Shown here in pieces: positions 25,264-32,168 of a stretch of 64,000 bases of DNA. Position numbers and translations under genes: made by a program. The notes below the pieces were generated by a model, which was not told the origin of the DNA, ran no database searches, and saw only the letters and a list, made by a program, of their open reading frames with translations. How positions within the stretch are numbered: position 1 is the stretch's first letter; each line of letters begins with the position of its first letter. The stretch comes from Treponemataceae bacterium (GTDB taxonomy: Bacteria > Spirochaetota > Spirochaetia > Treponematales > Treponemataceae), in NCBI GenBank assembly GCA_024402435.1, contig JAKSTU010000002.1:1-64000 (forward strand). Direction: 5' to 3'.

Positions 25264-25269
25264 GGAATC

Positions 25270-25298
25270 AGTATAATCCATAGTCCTTACTATGAAAA
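25270..25298 (-). promoter_or_regulatory. Promoter of the moxR operon, leaderless
   Basis: On the minus strand TTTTCA (25293-25298), a 17-base spacer and TATACT (25270-25275), with the ATG six bases later. The same TTTTCA-17-TATACT pair precedes fliF. Confidence 0.6.
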
Positions 25299-25423
25299 GA
25301 AACATTTCCGGCCGAATCTGAAAAATAATTGACGGTGGCAAGGGTCTTGAATTATTTTCTGATTGATGACGATGGATAATTCAATCCTTTTGTGACTTTT
25401 TATGTTTTTTTGCAAAAAATCAT

Positions 25424-25452
25424 TTGACAGAATTGAGCAACCGGTTTACCAT
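25424..25452 (+). promoter_or_regulatory. Promoter of the lacI-type regulator, leaderless
   Basis: A perfect TTGACA (25424-25429), a 17-base spacer and TACCAT (25447-25452), with the chosen ATG six bases downstream and no Shine-Dalgarno. Operator O1 fills the spacer. Confidence 0.75.
25437..25450. promoter_or_regulatory. LacI-type operator O1 in the regulator promoter
   Basis: GCAACCGGTTTACC, with a perfect 8-bp palindrome AACCGGTT (25439-25446) having the central CG typical of LacI-family operators. It lies between the -35 and -10 boxes, so a bound repressor would block RNA polymerase. Confidence 0.7.
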
Positions 25453-25458
25453 ACTTTT

Positions 25459-26514
25459 ATGAGCAATCGGTTGCGCAATTCATCAGGGGATAATTTCCTC
25501 AAAACAATTACATTGAAAGACATTGCTGATGAACTTGGAATATCCAAATCAACAGTGTCACGGGTTCTTTCCGGAACAGGAAGAATCAGCGAAGAAACGA
25601 GAAAAAAAGTCCTGGATTACGCCGCCGATCATGATTACAGACCGAACCTTGTTGCAAAAGGTCTTGCAACTTCACGGTCTTATAACATCGGGGTGATTCT
25701 TCCGGATGAAAATGTGTATTCCGACATACCGTTTTTTCACCGGTGTCTTGCAGGAATTACAAGAGAAGCGGCATCAAAGGGATACGATCCTCTGATTCTG
25801 GTTTCTGAAGACAATTCTACTGATCATCTGGAACGGGTGCTCATGCAGAACAAGGCAGACGGTGTGATAATCACACGGCTTATGGAAGATGACAGCAGAA
25901 TCAGGCTGCTTAAAGAAACTTCGGTGCCTTTTATCGTAATCGGTTCCGGAACTGAAGACGGAGTCTGTCAGGTTGATACGGACAATGAGGAAGCAAGTTT
26001 TTCCTTTACGGAACAGCTGATTGAAAGAGGCTGCCGACGGCTTCTTCTGCTGTGCGGGCCCCTTGACATTACCGTAAACAGGCTCAGGAAGGCGGGATTT
26101 GAAAAAGCTGTTGCAAAATACGGCGAAAAAGGGGTTTCCTGCAAAATCTGTGCAGAAAACAATGTGGCGGAAGACGTGATACGGAATCTGACGGAAAATG
26201 CTTCTTTCGGGGCTGACTGCATGATTTTCGGGGATGACGTTCTTTGTTCCCATGCCATGGAATGGATTGAAAAAAATAATTTGACTTTGCCGGAAAACGT
26301 TCAGATTGCTTCCCTTTATAACAGCAGTCTTCTTGAACGTTACGGATGCGTTCATGCAGTGGATGCGGATGCTTCTGCTGCAGGAAAGGCTGCGGCTGAA
26401 CTGCTGCTTAAGAAACTTGCCGGAGAAAATGTTTCTGACAGGAATGTAATCAGGTACAGCCTTGTTTTCAGGGATTCTTCTGCTGCCCGTTGCGGCATGG
26501 CAGATGAAATATAA
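25459..26514 (+). CDS. LacI-family regulator of the galactan locus
   Basis: 351 residues. Residues about 16-62 form the LacI helix-turn-helix and hinge: ITLKDIADELGISKSTVSRV, LSGTGRISEETRKKV and DYRPNLVAKGLATS. The remainder is a periplasmic-binding-like sugar-sensing domain starting YNIGVILP. The start at 25459 is inferred from the promoter; an ATG at 25402 in frame would place the promoter inside the gene. One operator lies in the promoter and another in the first codons, so the protein should repress itself; a third stands before the GH53 gene. The inducer is probably galactose, galactobiose or a related oligosaccharide, inferred from neighbours only. Confidence 0.92.
   Translation: MSNRLRNSSGDNFLKTITLKDIADELGISKSTVSRVLSGTGRISEETRKKVLDYAADHDYRPNLVAKGLATSRSYNIGVILPDENVYSDIPFFHRCLAGITREAASKGYDPLILVSEDNSTDHLERVLMQNKADGVIITRLMEDDSRIRLLKETSVPFIVIGSGTEDGVCQVDTDNEEASFSFTEQLIERGCRRLLLLCGPLDITVNRLRKAGFEKAVAKYGEKGVSCKICAENNVAEDVIRNLTENASFGADCMIFGDDVLCSHAMEWIEKNNLTLPENVQIASLYNSSLLERYGCVHAVDADASAAGKAAAELLLKKLAGENVSDRNVIRYSLVFRDSSAARCGMADEI
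25463..25474. promoter_or_regulatory. LacI-type operator O2 at the start of the regulator gene
   Basis: GCAATCGGTTGC. In the reverse direction with flanks it reads GCGCAACCGATTGCTC, which differs from O3 at only two of 16 positions. It covers codons 2-6 of the proposed start. Confidence 0.7.
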
Positions 26515-26545
26515 TCGGAAAGTTCTGTTTCTACAGGAGGAAATA

Positions 26546-27745
26546 ATGAACAGAAAGTTATTGGCAGTGCTGCTGCTCGTTGCAGCATGTATGACAGTGT
26601 TTGCAGGTGGAAAAAAAGAACCTGCAAAAGCAGATGAAGTAGTTCTCACAGTATGGGAATCAACAAACGGACCTGATGAATTCATCAGACAGGCTGGAGC
26701 AGCTTTTACAGCAACTCACCCTAACGTAAAAATCAACTACGTAAACGTAGAACTTGGTGATGCTTGCGGACAGATCGCTCTTGACGGTCCTGCAGGTGTA
26801 GGTGCTGACGTTTTTGCTGCTCCCCATGACAAACTGGGTGAACTGGTTTCAGCAGGAAGCGTTCTTCCTACAGCAAATGCAGCAGCTGTAAAAAATGCAG
26901 TTCTCGGTGCATGTTCAACAGCTCTTACATATGACGGTGTAATGTACGGATATCCTGTTTCAGCAGAAACATATGCCCTGTTCTACAACAAGGCAATGAT
27001 CAAAGAAAACGAACTCCCCAAAACATGGGATGATCTTGCAGCATGGTCAAAAGCATTCAATGCAGCAAATCCCGGAAAATACGGATTCATCATGGACGTA
27101 GGTAACGCTTACTACACAATCGTATTCTCTTCTGCAAACGGAAACCGTCTTTTCGGTGAATCAGGAACTGATACTTCTACAACATACCTGAACTCAGCAG
27201 ATTCAGTAAAAGGTATGACATTCTTCCAGTCACTCAGAAGCGCTCTCGACGTTCCTGCTGCTGACCTTACAACTTCATTCGCTGATGCAGCTTTCGCAGC
27301 CGGTTCTGCAGCAATGCACATTACAGGTCTGTGGAACGTTGTTCCTTTTGAAAACGCAGGCATCGATTTCGGTGTAGCAGCTCTTCCTGCTCTCCCCGGT
27401 GACACAAAACCCGCTTCTTCATTCTCAGGAACACGCGCAATGTTCGTTTCTGCTTACACAGATCATCCTGCAGAAGCCAACGAATTTGCAGAATTCCTCA
27501 TTTCTGAAGAAATGCAGAAACTCCGCTTCGACCTGACAGGTGCAATGCCTTCAATCAACGTAGAAGTAAGCAGCAAATATATGCCCGGCTTCCTTGCACA
27601 GCTTGACTATGCTTTCCCCATGCCTTCAATTCCTGAAATGGGAACATTCTGGGAAGCAATGAACAACGCAAGCAAGAATATCTGGGACGGTGTTGATGTC
27701 AAGGCAGAACTTGATGCCTGTGACGCAACAATCCTCGGAAAATAA
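26546..27745 (+). CDS. Oligosaccharide-binding protein (extracellular solute-binding family 1, MalE-like)
   Basis: A 399-residue precursor with a secretion signal. The hydrophobic region contains VAAC (Cys 17), which could be a lipobox, and ends VFAGGKKE, which could instead be a signal peptidase I site. The mature part follows MalE-like proteins: LTVWESTNGPDEFI, NVKINYVNV, GADVFAAPHDKLGELVSAG, GYPVSAETYALFYNK, then LPKTWDDLAAWSKAF. It should bind galacto-oligosaccharides released by GH53 outside the cell. AGGAGG lies six bases before the ATG. It begins 31 bases after lacI and is probably cotranscribed with it. Confidence 0.93.
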   Translation: MNRKLLAVLLLVAACMTVFAGGKKEPAKADEVVLTVWESTNGPDEFIRQAGAAFTATHPNVKINYVNVELGDACGQIALDGPAGVGADVFAAPHDKLGELVSAGSVLPTANAAAVKNAVLGACSTALTYDGVMYGYPVSAETYALFYNKAMIKENELPKTWDDLAAWSKAFNAANPGKYGFIMDVGNAYYTIVFSSANGNRLFGESGTDTSTTYLNSADSVKGMTFFQSLRSALDVPAADLTTSFADAAFAAGSAAMHITGLWNVVPFENAGIDFGVAALPALPGDTKPASSFSGTRAMFVSAYTDHPAEANEFAEFLISEEMQKLRFDLTGAMPSINVEVSSKYMPGFLAQLDYAFPMPSIPEMGTFWEAMNNASKNIWDGVDVKAELDACDATILGK

Positions 27746-27757
27746 GTTCTTGGACGG

Positions 27758-27787
27758 TGACGCAGCGGAATCTGATTTCCTGCGTCA
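27758..27787 (+). other. Hairpin after the binding-protein gene
   Basis: TGACGCAG (27758-27765) pairs with CTGCGTCA (27780-27787). No clean T run follows, so it may stabilise the upstream mRNA or attenuate rather than fully terminate before the permease genes. Confidence 0.5.
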
Positions 27788-27877
27788 TTAACAATTGTTT
27801 TCTAATCCCGGTGCCTGTCGGATTCACTCCATTCGGCATGACATCATGGGGGCATCGGGTTTTCTTCAGGGGGCATT

Positions 27878-29200
27878 ATGGCTGGTAACCTGCCGGTAGA
27901 CGGAAGCGCTGGAAAAAAAATCAAGATTACAGCTTCCTGCTTTATGGGATTGTCCCATATCGTATATTTGAAAAATTACATCAAAGGGCTTTTGTTTGCC
28001 CTCATTGAATTTGTTTTCATCGGGTTTCTTCCTACAATCGTCGGAAAGCTCATAAACCTGATAACACTCGGTGATCCGCAGCCGAACATTCCGATCAAAC
28101 AGCGTGACAATTCAATGTACATGCTTATTGACGGCGTACTTGTTCTGGCAGTCATTGCCATATTTGCCGTTGCATATGTGCTTTCTGTAAAAAGTGCGGA
28201 AAAAGATTATAAGGAATATTGCCGCAAAAAAGCATATTCATCACAAAGTGATAATCTGAAAAAAACACTCGGAAATTCATTTCCTATTGTGGGATTGGCT
28301 CCGAGTTTCATATTGATACTTGTATTTGTTGTAGTTCCGCTGGTTTTCTCAATATGTGTTGCATTCACAAACTACTCTTCTCCACATCATCTTCCGCCGA
28401 ACAACACGGTTGACTGGGTGGGACTGGACAACTTCAAGGAACTTCTTGCAGGAAACAACTCCTGGTCACAGGGATTTTCCCGTGTTGCCGTGTGGACCCT
28501 TGTGTGGGCAATTGCCGCAACTGTAACATGCTACTTCGGCGGCCTTATCGTTGCCGTACAGCTTAAGGAACTTCACATAAAGGTTTCTGCCTTCTTCCGC
28601 TTCATATTCATTCTGCCTTATGCGGTTCCGTCTGTTGTAAGCATGCTTGTTTGGAAGAACCTGCTGAACGGAACTTTCGGTACGATCAACAGAACACTCA
28701 TGGCAATGGGACTCATTACAGATCCTATTCCGTGGCTCGGTTCTTCAACACTGGCACAGTTTACCTGTATCCTGATCAATCTTTGGGCCGGTTTCGGTTA
28801 CTTCATGCTTCTTGCAATCGGTACCATGACCGCAATTCCCCAGGACATGTACGAAGCTGCCCGCATTGACGGTGCAAACCGCTTCCAGATTCTGCGCAGA
28901 ATCACCCTTCCTCTGGTTCTTTATCAGACAATGCCGCTTATAATCATGTCTTTTGCACACAACATCAACAACTTCGGTGCAATTTTCTTCCTTACCGGCG
29001 GAAACCCTACAGTTGCAGACAGTACTACAACATTGGCCGGCGGAACGGATCTTCTGGTTACATGGATTTACAAACTGACCATTACACTCATGAAATACAA
29101 TTATGCTTCTGTAATTGCAGTTCTCATCTTTATTGTTCTGGCTCCTTTTGCAATCTTCAATTTCAGACAGACAAAAGCTTACAAGGAGGGTGAAGTATGA
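27878..29200 (+). CDS. Oligosaccharide ABC transporter permease (MalF-like)
   Basis: A 440-residue permease. An N-terminal region of about 130 residues with two hydrophobic stretches (about 33-58 and 85-106) precedes the conserved core, as in longer MalF proteins. The core starts IVGLAPSFILILVFVVVPLV, and the ATPase-contact loop EAARIDGANRFQILRRITLP (residues 326-345) is a textbook EAA motif. It pairs with the MalG-like protein encoded next, with which it overlaps by four bases. No ATPase is encoded in the locus, so an unlinked MsmK-type ATPase must be shared. The start ATG has a GGGGGC stretch upstream, a modest ribosome-binding site. Confidence 0.93.
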   Translation: MAGNLPVDGSAGKKIKITASCFMGLSHIVYLKNYIKGLLFALIEFVFIGFLPTIVGKLINLITLGDPQPNIPIKQRDNSMYMLIDGVLVLAVIAIFAVAYVLSVKSAEKDYKEYCRKKAYSSQSDNLKKTLGNSFPIVGLAPSFILILVFVVVPLVFSICVAFTNYSSPHHLPPNNTVDWVGLDNFKELLAGNNSWSQGFSRVAVWTLVWAIAATVTCYFGGLIVAVQLKELHIKVSAFFRFIFILPYAVPSVVSMLVWKNLLNGTFGTINRTLMAMGLITDPIPWLGSSTLAQFTCILINLWAGFGYFMLLAIGTMTAIPQDMYEAARIDGANRFQILRRITLPLVLYQTMPLIIMSFAHNINNFGAIFFLTGGNPTVADSTTTLAGGTDLLVTWIYKLTITLMKYNYASVIAVLIFIVLAPFAIFNFRQTKAYKEGEV

Positions 29201-30042
29201 AAAGCAACGGCTATACTTTGGACCTGATCAACAAAATAGTCATTTATGTGATTTTCATAATCATTTCTTTTCTGGTTCTGTATCCCCTGGTTTATGTAGT
29301 AAGTGCTGCATTCTCTCCTGGAAACGGAATTGCTTCCATAAACATTGTTCCTTTCGGAGACGGATTTACTGCAGAGCATTTTGTCCATCTTTTCAAGAAC
29401 ACTGATTATGTGAACTGGTTTCTGAACACTCTCAAAGTTTCTTTGGCAACTTCTCTTGCAACGATTTTTGTAGCTTCGATGGGCGCCTATGTTTTTTCAC
29501 GGTTCCATTTTACTCTCAAAAAGCCTTTTCTCATGTCTCTGCTCGTTCTTCAGATTTTCCCCTCATTCGTAGGCATGGTTGCAATTTATGTAATCCTTAT
29601 GCGCATCGGCGGTCTGAATACTTTGTGGGGACTGGTTCTGGTTTATGTTGCCGGAAACACTCCGTACAATACATGGCTTGTAAAAAACTATATGGATACC
29701 GTTTCAAAAAACCTGGACGAAGCTGCACGCATTGACGGTGCAGGACACTTCCGCATTTTTGCAACGATTATTCTTCCGATTGCAAGACCGATCATCACCT
29801 TTTTGGGAATTACAAGTTTTACCGGTCCCTGGATGGACTTTATTTTCCCGAAAATGGTTCTGCGCTCACCGGAAAAGCAGACACTTGCACTGGGACTTTT
29901 CAGTTTTGTGACAGACAAGAAGAATGAATTTACAACTTTTGCAGCAGGTTCGCTGATTGTTGCAATTCCTTTTGTAATCTTCTTCATGATGACACAGAAA
30001 ACCCTTATTACAAGTTTTGGCGGTGCGGCCGTAAAAGAATAA
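29197..30042 (+). CDS. Oligosaccharide ABC transporter permease (MalG-like)
   Basis: A 281-residue permease with six membrane segments. The EAA motif is LDEAARIDGAGHFRIFATII near residue 174, and the C-terminus FGGAAVKE is typical of MalG proteins, whose tail reaches the ATPase. The ATGA overlap with the MalF-like gene implies coupled translation, with AAGGAGG seven bases before the start. It closes the transporter unit, followed by a strong terminator. Confidence 0.94.
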   Translation: MKSNGYTLDLINKIVIYVIFIIISFLVLYPLVYVVSAAFSPGNGIASINIVPFGDGFTAEHFVHLFKNTDYVNWFLNTLKVSLATSLATIFVASMGAYVFSRFHFTLKKPFLMSLLVLQIFPSFVGMVAIYVILMRIGGLNTLWGLVLVYVAGNTPYNTWLVKNYMDTVSKNLDEAARIDGAGHFRIFATIILPIARPIITFLGITSFTGPWMDFIFPKMVLRSPEKQTLALGLFSFVTDKKNEFTTFAAGSLIVAIPFVIFFMMTQKTLITSFGGAAVKE

Positions 30043-30051
30043 GCTTCAAGT

Positions 30052-30089
30052 ACATGGCATTCCTTAAAAAAGGGTGCCATGTTTTTTTT
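30052..30089 (+). terminator. Terminator between permease and GH53 genes
   Basis: ACATGGCA (30052-30059) pairs with TGCCATGT (30075-30082), followed by seven T residues. It separates the transporter unit from the enzyme unit, which has its own promoter. Confidence 0.9.
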
Positions 30090-30092
30090 ACT

Positions 30093-30123
30093 TTGTGCGC
30101 AAACGGTTGCTCTTTTGTATCAT
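30093..30123 (+). promoter_or_regulatory. Promoter of the GH53-GH35 unit
   Basis: TTGTGC (30093-30098), a long 19-base spacer and TATCAT (30118-30123). Operator O3 lies in the spacer, in the same arrangement as O1 in the lacI promoter. The non-ideal spacing lowers confidence. Confidence 0.5.
30097..30112. promoter_or_regulatory. LacI-type operator O3 before the GH53 gene
   Basis: GCGCAAACGGTTGCTC with the near-palindromic core GCAAACGGTTGC (30099-30110). It matches the reverse complement of O2 at 14 of 16 positions, which links the enzyme unit to the regulator at 25459. Confidence 0.75.
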
Positions 30124-30146
30124 GAAGCAATTTGATTGCGCTGGGA

Positions 30147-30180
30147 CCGTGGTGCGCCATCACCGCGGTTTTCAATTTTT
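30147..30180 (+). promoter_or_regulatory. Terminator-like hairpin in the GH53 leader
   Basis: CCGTGGTG (30147-30154) pairs with CACCGCGG (30161-30168, one G-T pair) and is followed by TTTTCAATTTTT. It lies between the promoter and the ribosome-binding site AAGGA (30192-30196), so it could act as an attenuator. Confidence 0.45.
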
Positions 30181-30203
30181 ATTGATTCGTTAAGGATTTT
30201 TTT

Positions 30204-32162
30204 ATGAAAAAAGCATTCTGTGTGCTGGCGGTTCTGTCCGCAATAATGGTTTTTCTGTTTTCTTCCTGTGCTTCTGCCCCGGCTGCAGAAACTGAAGATT
30301 ACGGAGTATTTGTAAAAAAAGTAGAAGGACTGCCCAAAAATTTTTATTACGGTGCAGATGTGTCCTCCGTAATCGCTTTGGAAAACAGCGGCGTAATATT
30401 CCGGAACAAAGCGGGCGAAGAACAGGACATATTCCGTACACTCAAAGAAAACGGCATCAACTGTGTAAGAATCCGTGTGTGGAACAATCCCTATGATGAC
30501 AACGGCAACGGTTTCGGCGGCGGCAACAATGATCTTGCCACTGCAATCACCATTGCGCAAAGAGCAAAGGCTGCCGGCATTGCTTCGTATTTTGACTTCC
30601 ATTATTCAGATTTCTGGGCTGATCCCAACAAGCAGATGGTTCCAAGAGCATGGGCCGGCATGAACATTGAAGAAAAAGAAGCCGCCTTGTACCAGTGGAC
30701 AAAAGAAAGCCTGCTTGCCGTGAAAAAAGCCGGCATTTCACCTGCCATACTGCAGATAGGTAATGAGACAACCGGAAAATTCTGCGGTGAAAACAACTGG
30801 ATAAAAATAACAGCTCTGTTCAATGCAGCATCCCGTGCAATGCGTGAAGTTTTCCCCAAAGCAAAAATTGCCGTTCATTTTACAAATCCTGAGAAAGAAG
30901 GTGAGTATGCAAGATATGCAACAATTCTCAACCGCTACAAAGTGGATTATGACATTTTTGCATCTTCATATTATCCCTACTGGCACGGTTCCCTTGAAAA
31001 CCTTACAGCAGTGCTTTCTGAAATCAGCGAAAAATTCGGAAAAGAAGTGATGTGTGCAGAAACTTCATACATGTACACATATGAAAATGCAGATTTAAAC
31101 GGTAACTCGGTTTCAGAAGAAACAGTTTGTGACAAACCTTACCCGGCGACAGTGCAGGGGCAGGCAGATGAAGTCCGTGACGTGATTGCAGCAGTTGCAG
31201 CCGCCGGAGGAACCGGTGTCTTCTATTGGGAACCGGCATGGATCGGTGTTCCCGGAAGCACATGGGAAGCACAGCTTGCACTTTGGGAAAAATACGGTTC
31301 CGGTTGGGCTTCAAGCTTTGCCGGTGCTTATGACCCGGATGATGCGGGAATATATTACGGCGGCTCTTCCTGGGACAATCAGGCCATGTTCGGTTTTGAC
31401 GGCCGCCCCCTTGATTCTCTTGCTGTCTTCAAGCTGGTAAAGACTGGCGCAGAAACTTCTGTCCGCGCTGACAGTGCAGAACTTTCAGTACTGAAAGTCC
31501 GCCTCAAAGATTCATTCTCCTTGCCGGAAACTGTTGCAGTCCTTTTCAACGACGGTACAAAATCAGAAGTGCCGGTTGTCTGGAACAGCTGCACACGCAC
31601 CGGCGAAAAACTGGAAGACCTGCCTTTTATGGGGCCTGCAGTGTATTTTGCAGACGGCAAACTGGAAGGATCTGATGTGGTTCCGGTTCTTCAGATTCAG
31701 ATTGTGGAAAAAAACTACATGGACAATCCGTCTTTTGAAGAAAAAGATCTTTCCATGTGGAAAATCAGCAACATCGGCAACGTTACCACAGAACTTTATG
31801 TGCAGGAAAAAGTCTCCGACGCATATTCCGGTTCAAAAGCGCTGCATTTCTGGTCTTCTGACGCAGTAAACTTTACAGTTGAACAGACGGTACGCAATCT
31901 GGAGCCGGGCAGATACAAGTTTTCCATTGCAATTCACGGAGGCGACGCCGCAAATCAGGTTATGAAAATCTTTGTGATAGCAGACGGCGTACGTTACGAA
32001 GTTCCCGCAAAGGTTGACGGTTGGCGAAATTTCTTTTTCCCCTGCTTAAATGACATTGTTCTTGAAGGGTCTGAAATCACGGCCGGTGCAGAAATAAAAT
32101 GCGACAAAAACGGATGGGGCAGTCTTGATGACTTTATCCTTGCTCCGATAGAAGAGGAATAA
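30204..32162 (+). CDS. GH53 arabinogalactan endo-beta-1,4-galactanase with Ig-like and CBM61-like domains, lipoprotein
   Basis: 652 residues. A lipoprotein signal ends FLFSSC with Cys 22, so the enzyme should be membrane-anchored outside the cytoplasm. Residues about 45-415 are the GH53 barrel: FYYGADVSSV, CVRIRVWNNPYDDNGNGFGG, acid/base E188 in QIGNET and nucleophile E286 in CAETSY. Residues about 425-490 match a Big_4 Ig-like domain (LPETVAVLFNDGTKSEVPVVW). The final 150 residues (NPSFEEKDLSMW to GWGSLDDF) resemble galactan-binding CBM61. It would cut beta-1,4-galactan into short oligosaccharides for the transporter. It begins a two-gene unit under operator O3. Confidence 0.93.
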   Translation: MKKAFCVLAVLSAIMVFLFSSCASAPAAETEDYGVFVKKVEGLPKNFYYGADVSSVIALENSGVIFRNKAGEEQDIFRTLKENGINCVRIRVWNNPYDDNGNGFGGGNNDLATAITIAQRAKAAGIASYFDFHYSDFWADPNKQMVPRAWAGMNIEEKEAALYQWTKESLLAVKKAGISPAILQIGNETTGKFCGENNWIKITALFNAASRAMREVFPKAKIAVHFTNPEKEGEYARYATILNRYKVDYDIFASSYYPYWHGSLENLTAVLSEISEKFGKEVMCAETSYMYTYENADLNGNSVSEETVCDKPYPATVQGQADEVRDVIAAVAAAGGTGVFYWEPAWIGVPGSTWEAQLALWEKYGSGWASSFAGAYDPDDAGIYYGGSSWDNQAMFGFDGRPLDSLAVFKLVKTGAETSVRADSAELSVLKVRLKDSFSLPETVAVLFNDGTKSEVPVVWNSCTRTGEKLEDLPFMGPAVYFADGKLEGSDVVPVLQIQIVEKNYMDNPSFEEKDLSMWKISNIGNVTTELYVQEKVSDAYSGSKALHFWSSDAVNFTVEQTVRNLEPGRYKFSIAIHGGDAANQVMKIFVIADGVRYEVPAKVDGWRNFFFPCLNDIVLEGSEITAGAEIKCDKNGWGSLDDFILAPIEEE

Positions 32163-32168
32163 ACTGAA

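Noticed and set aside
25402-25458. Upstream ATG start for the lacI gene
   Set aside because: It would put the consensus promoter and operator O1 inside the coding region, has no ribosome-binding site and adds 19 residues unlike LacI N-termini.
25774-26685. 303-codon minus-strand frame opposite lacI
   Set aside because: Low-complexity and without a start signal; the plus-strand LacI protein is unmistakable.
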